A DNA stretch of 35,018 nucleotides from a virus. The notes below the pieces were generated by a model that saw only the letters and a program-made list of their open reading frames with translations, had not been told where the DNA came from and did not search any database. A program made the position numbers and the translations under genes. Below are positions 30,049 to 35,018 of this stretch, piece by piece. Position 1 is the first letter of the stretch, and every line of letters begins with the position of its first letter. Location: the IMG/VR virus record IMGVR_UViG_3300025127_000117, positions 1-35,018 of that record. One strand, 5' to 3'.

Positions 30049-30578
30049 TAACTTAATTTAATAGGAGGTTCAATTTGTATTGCAAAACTAGTTGAAGTAG
30101 CAGCCTCTCCTAGTCTGACTACAGCCTGTCCAGCACTAGATGGTGGAGTCAAAGTTATGGCACCGGCTGTGCTTGGTGAGAGAAAATACAAATCACCAGC
30201 ATCTAAACTTGTCATACTTTTAATCCCTACAACAACAACTTTCACGCTTGCATTAGCACTTGCTGTAGCATTTGCAAAACCAACAACAGTTGCAGCTTCA
30301 GATGTTCCATCCGCTGCAGTAGCTTTTCCTACTTGACCATCAGATGTTCTCATATATAAGGCATCTCCTTCAGTAACATTTTCAAAAGCTGTGGCATCAA
30401 AACTAACTTGTAAAGGTGAAAAACTTGGAAAACCTTCTTTCAAATCTATGACTGCATCACATAATCCTCTGTAATTAGGTTCATATGGTTCACGAGTCAT
30501 AGTAAAACTATTTGCTATCATCAAATCTCGTAAGACTGCAATAGCTCCCTGTATATTAGGTTCGTAAGCAGTTGACAT
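30048..30578 (-). CDS. Virion protein, paralogue B with doubled leader
   Basis: This 176-aa protein starts with two copies of a short leader: YEPNIQGAIAVLRDLM and YEPNYRGLCDAVIDLKEGFP. The rest matches paralogue A (FENVTEGDALYMRTSDGQVGK, LDAGDLYFLSPSTAGAIT, EPPIKLS). The gene order and spacing (stop of one in the start of the other) show a tandem duplication. A leader repeat of 'Y-x-P-N-x-x-G' may bind the tail or head structure. Upstream lies the divergent gene 30633-30881. Confidence 0.75.
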   Translation of the reverse strand: MSTAYEPNIQGAIAVLRDLMIANSFTMTREPYEPNYRGLCDAVIDLKEGFPSFSPLQVSFDATAFENVTEGDALYMRTSDGQVGKATAADGTSEAATVVGFANATASANASVKVVVVGIKSMTSLDAGDLYFLSPSTAGAITLTPPSSAGQAVVRLGEAATSTSFAIQIEPPIKLS

Positions 30579-30632
30579 AATTTACCTCTATTAATATCTA
30601 TTTTAAACTGTGCCTACTATTATAATAAAAGT

Positions 30633-30881
30633 ATGGAACCTCAAGTAATTGCTGCAATCATATCAGGAAGTATTGGTGCATTTGCTGGTATCAGCAGAGC
30701 TCTAGGTAATTTTAATAAAAAAATAGATAGAAAATTTGATAGGATTCAAAGAGAAGTAGATGATTTAAAAAATAGTGTCATTCATGATTATGTTTTAAAA
30801 GAAGATTTTCTAAGAGAGATGCAAGGTGTACATACCAAATTAGATAGAATTTTAGATCATCTTCTAAATCACACTAACTAG
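30633..30881 (+). CDS. Small membrane-anchored coiled-coil protein
   Basis: This 82-aa protein has a weakly hydrophobic N-terminus (VIAAIISGSIGAFAGISRAL, about residues 5-24) and then a charged coiled coil (KKIDRKFDRIQREVDDLKN, then EMQGVHTKLDRILDHLL). The phrase 'YVLKEDFLREMQ' in the middle is familiar from cyanophage small membrane proteins. It is the only plus-strand gene among the tail genes and has a plausible promoter of TATAAT type in the gap (ATTATAATAAAAG). A holin or spanin-like function is possible, not shown. Confidence 0.7.
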   Translation: MEPQVIAAIISGSIGAFAGISRALGNFNKKIDRKFDRIQREVDDLKNSVIHDYVLKEDFLREMQGVHTKLDRILDHLLNHTN

Positions 30882-31312
30882 ACATTAACCCAACTAGAAC
30901 TAGAAGATAAATATATTTTTAAAACACCACTACCACCACCACTTGTGTCCCAATGTAATTGACCATTGATAGGATTAGCTGGTTGTCCTGCAGAAACAGA
31001 TGCGACTGCTTTTACAGATAAAAATGAAGATCCATCATGTATTTTAAATATTTGAGTACTTGCTGTATCAAGCCAAGTTTCTCCTTTACTTAAAGAAGTA
31101 AATCCAGCAGCAGAAGTATTTGGTGCTGTACTACCAATATGAACTGGACCAACTTTAATTAAACCTGTACTTGGAGAAGCTGTATCATCAGCAAAAAATA
31201 ATCCTGGGCTTGCATTATTGTTATTTAATGCAAGTTCTCCAGCTCCTAATCTTGTGGGGAATGGTCTGTCATTAACTACACTTGATCTTCTTGTTTGAAT
31301 TTGTACTGCCAT
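30878..31312 (-). CDS. Tail-fibre-type protein
   Basis: This 144-aa protein opens MAVQIQTRRSSVVNDRPFPT and RLGAGELALNNNNASPGLFF, a fibre N-domain resembling the 'QxRRxxxxNDRPxPxxLxxGELAxNxN' type of cyanophage tail proteins. The C-terminal part has the GELHWDT-like strand (GQLHWDTSGGGSGVLKIYLS). It ends by a four-base overlap with the opposite-strand gene 30633-30881. It is likely part of the fibre or baseplate, with attachment to the virion through the N-domain. Confidence 0.7.
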   Translation of the reverse strand: MAVQIQTRRSSVVNDRPFPTRLGAGELALNNNNASPGLFFADDTASPSTGLIKVGPVHIGSTAPNTSAAGFTSLSKGETWLDTASTQIFKIHDGSSFLSVKAVASVSAGQPANPINGQLHWDTSGGGSGVLKIYLSSSSSWVNV

Positions 31313-31314
31313 AA

Positions 31315-33591
31315 TTAACTTTCGACGTTTATATATAGTCCTGCATCTACTACTGTATCCTGAGCAGTATCTGGACCATAGGTGCTTGCATCAAGATTAC
31401 TAGTATTAATAGCAGAATCTATTAGCTCTCCATTAATATAATTTCCTGCATTAACTAAACCTGATTCGAAAGCATCCGTAAATTCAATTAAAGGCTTATT
31501 TACAATTCCGAATTTTATATCATCTAAAACAGTCGGTGCTTTATTAAATAATTTATTTACCATTGCTATTAACCTGTTTGTAGTATTTAATGGTTTGCCA
31601 TCTCTATCTAAATTGCCTGCTGCATCTCTTTTTAAACTATCTGTTAAATTCATAGCTACAACAGAAGGATCAAAATTTGCTACGTTTTGTCTATTGTTAA
31701 AATTTCCTATTATTTCTTTATTACCTTCCCATTTTGTAGACCTATTATATAGAGCAAATATTTCAACAGCTTCTTGCATTTTTCTTTTTTCTTTTGCCCA
31801 CCTCTTTTCCCAATTATCTAACCCTTTACCTATAGGTTTATCATTAGGTTCTAATAACCATGCTCCAATATATTCATGTTTTTTTAAATTTTCAACTGTA
31901 ACATAACCACTGGAAGTTTCAGCAAAAGGATATATGACTACAAAACTGTTTGGATTTGGTACATCAGTAATTGTATATTCTCCTGAAATAGCATTTCCAC
32001 TTGTAAAATTTAATTGAATTTTATCGTTTTTATTTAGATTATGATTTTCAAAATTGACAGTAATATTTATTCCGGATTGTTCATATTTTGCTGCTAACTT
32101 CAATGGTTCATTGCCTTCATCATGGAGAAGTGACCACATAGCTGCGTAAATATGTTTACACCAACGTAATTGATAATAAAGTAAATTTTGGAAAGAAAAT
32201 TCTTTTTCATCTTCGTATTCAGGTAATTGATAGAAATTATTTATAGTTACATATCCTAAGTCTCTAAAGGTTCCTGGAATATCTCTTTCATCTGATAAAC
32301 TTCCATCTGGTTGTAATACATTACCAGGTTTTGTATCTCTTAAAGCAGTGACCGGAAACTTCTCATGATTTTTTCTACTAAATAAATCATAACTATCTCT
32401 TCTAGAAAAATCTTGACAAGAACAATTCCATCTTAATTCTGTGGTTAAAAATCTACCTACAGCAAATCCTCTATGAGCTGGAACTGTTGTTTTAGCAACT
32501 GTATCTACTGTTTTTGCTCCATAACTATCTGCTTTCTGAAATATAATTTCATTAGTATTTGCATCAGATCCAGTTACGGTATATCCAACATAATCGTCAT
32601 ATCTAAATCCTCTCAGTAATCTACTTAAAGTTAAATTACCTGAAGTTGTTCCGCTAGTTAATGTAGTGACTTTAAATTCAGTTGTTGAGATGACTTCTAT
32701 TGTATATCTTCCGGAGGGAACATTACCTGTACTAACATCCAAAAATACTTTATTTCCGGTAGATAATCCATGAATTGAACTACAAGTAATAGTAACTTCT
32801 GATCCTGATCTAGAATATGTAGAGGTAATTCCCGGATCTTTTTCAATAATTCTGTCGGCCATTCTTTCACCAGCTAAGAAAGCAACTTCTGTTGGTAAAC
32901 TTCTTAATTTAACTCTTACAAATCTCCATCGAGTATCATTAAATTCTGTTGAATTATGATAAATAACATTACCTGAAGTTGTTAAAGAATTAGAAGCTGT
33001 AACAGTAAATGTATTCTGTGTTTTACTTACAATTGTTAATGTCTCATCAATACCAGTACCAGTAGATATATCTAAGAAAACAGAATCTCCTGGAAATAAA
33101 CCATGATCGGATTTTGTTACTACTAAAGATGTCCCACTTTGTGAATAAGTTGCATTTACAGATGGAGCTAAATATCTAACTTCTAATATTGGTAATCCAA
33201 ATTCATAAAAACTAAAACCATCTGTGTCTCTCATGCCACATATATGCTCACCTAATTCTTGATTTGTAGAAGGAAAAGTAAATATTCTTGCTGGAATAAA
33301 AACTCCTGGAAATTGTTGGAAGGTGAAAAATAATCTATAGTCTCCTCTCCTATCTCTCTCTTTAGAAGTTGATCCTAATATCTGTTGTGTAAATGTATAT
33401 AACTCATATCCTCTTCTCCATCGTGTCCATAAAGAGTCTTGATTATAAAACTTAACTTCACTTTCTAATACGTAACCATCAGATCCTCTTGGATATACAC
33501 TTGGTTCTTTAGGTTTATTATCAAATTTTTTAAATTTTTTTTTAAAATCAAAATTTGAAGACTGATCAAAACCTTTGATTTCAAATGCCAT
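31315..33591 (-). CDS. Large virion protein with three beta-sandwich repeats
   Basis: This 758-aa protein starts MAFEIKGFDQSSNFDFKKKF and is rich in aromatic and charged residues. Three ~60-residue beta domains of one family occur: TYSQSGTSLVVTKSDHGLFP (about 147-210), TYSRSGSEVTITCSSIHGLS (about 257-320), and KYEQSGINITVNFENHNLNK (about 510-570). Each runs 'S-G...HxL...G..V.L(D/N)...G...Y/I...FxV'. The regions between have a cysteine pair in WNCSCQDFSRRD and a C-terminal helical part. The same beta domain occurs in the next gene. It likely forms part of the tail or baseplate. The sequence gives no enzyme motif. It starts five bases after the 33597-34388 stop. Confidence 0.75.
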   Translation of the reverse strand: MAFEIKGFDQSSNFDFKKKFKKFDNKPKEPSVYPRGSDGYVLESEVKFYNQDSLWTRWRRGYELYTFTQQILGSTSKERDRRGDYRLFFTFQQFPGVFIPARIFTFPSTNQELGEHICGMRDTDGFSFYEFGLPILEVRYLAPSVNATYSQSGTSLVVTKSDHGLFPGDSVFLDISTGTGIDETLTIVSKTQNTFTVTASNSLTTSGNVIYHNSTEFNDTRWRFVRVKLRSLPTEVAFLAGERMADRIIEKDPGITSTYSRSGSEVTITCSSIHGLSTGNKVFLDVSTGNVPSGRYTIEVISTTEFKVTTLTSGTTSGNLTLSRLLRGFRYDDYVGYTVTGSDANTNEIIFQKADSYGAKTVDTVAKTTVPAHRGFAVGRFLTTELRWNCSCQDFSRRDSYDLFSRKNHEKFPVTALRDTKPGNVLQPDGSLSDERDIPGTFRDLGYVTINNFYQLPEYEDEKEFSFQNLLYYQLRWCKHIYAAMWSLLHDEGNEPLKLAAKYEQSGINITVNFENHNLNKNDKIQLNFTSGNAISGEYTITDVPNPNSFVVIYPFAETSSGYVTVENLKKHEYIGAWLLEPNDKPIGKGLDNWEKRWAKEKRKMQEAVEIFALYNRSTKWEGNKEIIGNFNNRQNVANFDPSVVAMNLTDSLKRDAAGNLDRDGKPLNTTNRLIAMVNKLFNKAPTVLDDIKFGIVNKPLIEFTDAFESGLVNAGNYINGELIDSAINTSNLDASTYGPDTAQDTVVDAGLYINVES

Positions 33592-33596
33592 TCTAT

Positions 33597-34388
33597 CTAA
33601 TAGAAACCACCTTGGACATTACAGAAAAATCCACTCGTTAAAGCAGTTGCTCCACTCGCAGCTACATATAAAGCTTGACCTCTTTTTAACATTAGACCTC
33701 TTTGTTTTGGAGCTACATCAGAATGAGCACTTACGAAATTAGCTCCTGCTTGAACTGTTGGGTGATTTATAAAAGGTAATATCTTTTCTAAAGATAAACT
33801 GTAAGACTGCTGACTACAATCAATACTTGCAACAAATAAAGGAAAAAATTGATTTATATTAGTTACTGTTCCTGTATTAACAAGATAAAAACAAAAATCA
33901 ATAGGTAAAGATATATCGACATTTCCTGTAATCGTGCTACCTACAGACGGAATTGTTACATCGAAAGTTGTAGTAGTGTAATTAACCGTATCTAAAACTG
34001 TAAATTCATCATCCTTTGGAACTGCACCTGAGCTATAAGTTAAGAAATCTAAAAATACTTTCTGCCCAATTTCTAAATTATGTCCTGTAGACAAAGTAAC
34101 GGTACAAGTAGTGCTGTTTGCAGAATAAGTTCCTGTTGATGGAGTAACAGCATCAACTGTTTGTAAAACTCTTTTTGAATATCTAAAAAATATTTCATCT
34201 ATATAGGCTCCACTAATAGCAGTATCAGTTAAACCTGAATCAACATCAAATACTTTTGTAGCATTACCAACCGCTGTAGGAAGTAAACTTGTTAAAAAAG
34301 ATTGGCCTGATGAAACTGTACATAATGTAGAGGTGGTTGCTGGGCGATCCACCATTAATGGTTGTTTGTTTGAACTACTGCTTGACAC
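33597..34388 (-). CDS. Virion protein sharing the beta repeat domain
   Basis: This 263-aa protein starts at a GTG (34388); there is no nearer ATG. A Ser-rich N-terminus leads to beta strands and one copy of the repeat domain found in the 758-aa protein: TYSANSTTCTVTLSTGHNLE, then IGQKVFLDFLTYSSG, then TFDVTIPS (about 87-155). The C-terminal part has GLMLKRGQALYVAASGATAL, the type of strand seen in phage coat or tail proteins, and ends FFCNVQGGFY. Sharing of the domain suggests it assembles next to the 758-aa protein. Confidence 0.7.
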   Translation of the reverse strand: MSSSSSNKQPLMVDRPATTSTLCTVSSGQSFLTSLLPTAVGNATKVFDVDSGLTDTAISGAYIDEIFFRYSKRVLQTVDAVTPSTGTYSANSTTCTVTLSTGHNLEIGQKVFLDFLTYSSGAVPKDDEFTVLDTVNYTTTTFDVTIPSVGSTITGNVDISLPIDFCFYLVNTGTVTNINQFFPLFVASIDCSQQSYSLSLEKILPFINHPTVQAGANFVSAHSDVAPKQRGLMLKRGQALYVAASGATALTSGFFCNVQGGFY

Positions 34389-34436
34389 TTTTACTTTCTA
34401 GAAGACTTAGTTTAATTATATAGGAAGGTTTTTTTG

Positions 34437-34595
34437 CTATTTTTCTTTTTTCATATTTTTAGCTTTAGCATCTCTAGCCTTATCTAAAGCTTCTTTACGC
34501 TTTTCTTTGTCAGTCATTTTTTCACCATCTTCTTTCTTTTTATTTTTATTCTTAAAATATTCAAGAAGCTGGGGAGGCATTTTTCCTTTAGCCAT
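34437..34595 (-). CDS. Small basic phage protein (MAKGKMPPQLLEYFKNK type)
   Basis: This 52-aa highly charged protein starts MAKGKMPPQLLEYFKNKNKK and continues to a Lys/Glu/Ala coiled-coil tail (EKRKEALDKARDAKAKNM). The opening 'M-A-x-G-K-M-P-x-x-L-L-E-x-F-K' is typical of a small protein encoded near head and tail genes in cyanophages. It starts eight bases inside the next upstream gene, on the minus strand. Its role is not known to me; an assembly role is plausible from location. Confidence 0.7.
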   Translation of the reverse strand: MAKGKMPPQLLEYFKNKNKKKEDGEKMTDKEKRKEALDKARDAKAKNMKKEK

Positions 34596-34848
34596 CAGAA
34601 TTCTCCAATCTAGATACTGGTAGGGAAGCTATAAAACGATTAGGTAATAAATCTCCTCTGACATTTGGGGCTCTCATGTAGTCCCTTTCTGCAGTAAAGA
34701 TATCAACTCGTCTATCACCTGCCATTCTAGTACGTCCTCTACTTTGTTCAAAAGGATTTCTAGCAAGTCTTTCACCTTGCCCATAAATATTTTTATCTCT
34801 ATTTACACCAAGAGTATACCCAAGTTTTGTTGTAGGTAAAACAGACAT
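34588..34848 (-). CDS. Small arginine-rich virion-region protein
   Basis: This 86-aa protein starts MSVLPTTKLGYTLGVNRDKN and contains the arginine-rich section ERLARNPFEQSRGRTRMAGD followed by RRVDIFTAERDYMRAPNVRG. It ends FIASLPVSRLENSDG. It is encoded immediately after 34849-35018 and overlaps the start of the MAKGKMPP-type gene by eight bases. There is no membrane segment. The Arg-rich composition would suit contact with DNA or other structural proteins. No family known. Confidence 0.6.
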   Translation of the reverse strand: MSVLPTTKLGYTLGVNRDKNIYGQGERLARNPFEQSRGRTRMAGDRRVDIFTAERDYMRAPNVRGDLLPNRFIASLPVSRLENSDG

Positions 34849-35018
34849 TTATATAGCAGCAATGTTAAATAATACCGTTGCAGCAGTTCCGCCAGCTTCA
34901 CTGACAAATACAGCTTTTACAAATTTTACTGGTCTATCCGACACACTATAAACAGTTGTACCGTTAGAAGTAATAGTTTGAGCAGCAATAATTGGAGCGT
35001 AATTAGTACCATCTATAC
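34849..35018 (-). CDS. C-terminal end of a structural-type protein (partial)
   Basis: A frame enters from the right edge and ends at TAA (34849-34851 on the plus strand). The visible 56 codons end with beta-rich sequence: DGTNYAPIIAAQTITSNGTT, then VYSVSDRPVKFVKAVFVSE, then AATVLFNIAAI. The composition fits a virion protein. The stop directly precedes the ATG of 34588-34848, so the two are in one unit. The rest of the gene lies outside the window. Confidence 0.6.
   Translation of the reverse strand, partial: IDGTNYAPIIAAQTITSNGTTVYSVSDRPVKFVKAVFVSEAGGTAATVLFNIAAI

Noticed and set aside
1-35018. tRNA genes, CRISPR arrays, integrase or IS elements
   Set aside because: No T-loop-type GGTTCGA-N-TCC or paired acceptor arms were recognised, no regularly spaced short repeats outside the coding arrays, and no transposase or integrase motif. 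A covariance search would be decisive for tRNAs.

Overview
This window reads as part of a tailed marine cyanophage genome, probably infecting phycobilisome-containing Synechococcus. It is AT-rich and densely packed, with many 1-4 base start/stop overlaps. It mixes virion genes with photosynthesis genes: three high-light-inducible proteins, a PsbN homologue and an NblA-like phycobilisome-degradation adaptor. NblA would be pointless in a host without phycobilisomes, which argues against most Prochlorococcus. The replication protein is a D5-like primase-helicase rather than a T4-type gp41/gp61 pair, so this is not a standard T4-like cyanomyovirus. A TIM5-like or other non-T4 lineage is possible but cannot be shown from this window.

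Layout. 1-2894 (+): the tail of an unidentified gene, then an 857-aa PrimPol/D5/SF3 primase-helicase preceded by a perfect palindrome. 2996-3976 (+): three HLIP genes and three tiny membrane-protein genes, mostly chained by 1-4 base overlaps, then a terminator-like hairpin and a cysteine-rich ORF. 4035-9260 (-): PsbN-like protein, a small conserved protein, a giant 17-residue-repeat fibre with an S74 chaperone end, and two small proteins. 9261-14879: an accessory stretch, mostly +, with a tandem HNH/zinc-loop protein behind nested inverted repeats, a beta-rich protein, a Dam-like methyltransferase with an altered catalytic motif, and a MazG-like (Nmad1-type) protein. 14773-19078 (-): lysozyme-like protein, beta protein, NblA, a 32-aa membrane peptide, a basic protein, Dps, an HNH nuclease, and coiled-coil and membrane proteins. 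19150-20771 (+): three secreted proteins of a cyanophage type. 20778-35018 (-): tail and receptor-binding module with a second giant S74 fibre, a tail-fibre assembly-like protein, an Mtd-N-like protein, paralogous coat-type proteins, a 758-aa virion protein with three copies of a beta domain, and small virion-associated proteins.

How the genes may work together. HLIPs and PsbN would support photosystem II and photoprotection. NblA would dismantle the antenna through the host Clp protease. Dps, encoded in the same minus-strand run as NblA, could handle iron and peroxide released during this remodelling. The membrane microproteins beside both groups are the best candidates for undescribed parts of the system. 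The remaining genes build adsorption structures and carry out replication, DNA modification and lysis. No tRNA, CRISPR array, integrase or IS element was seen.
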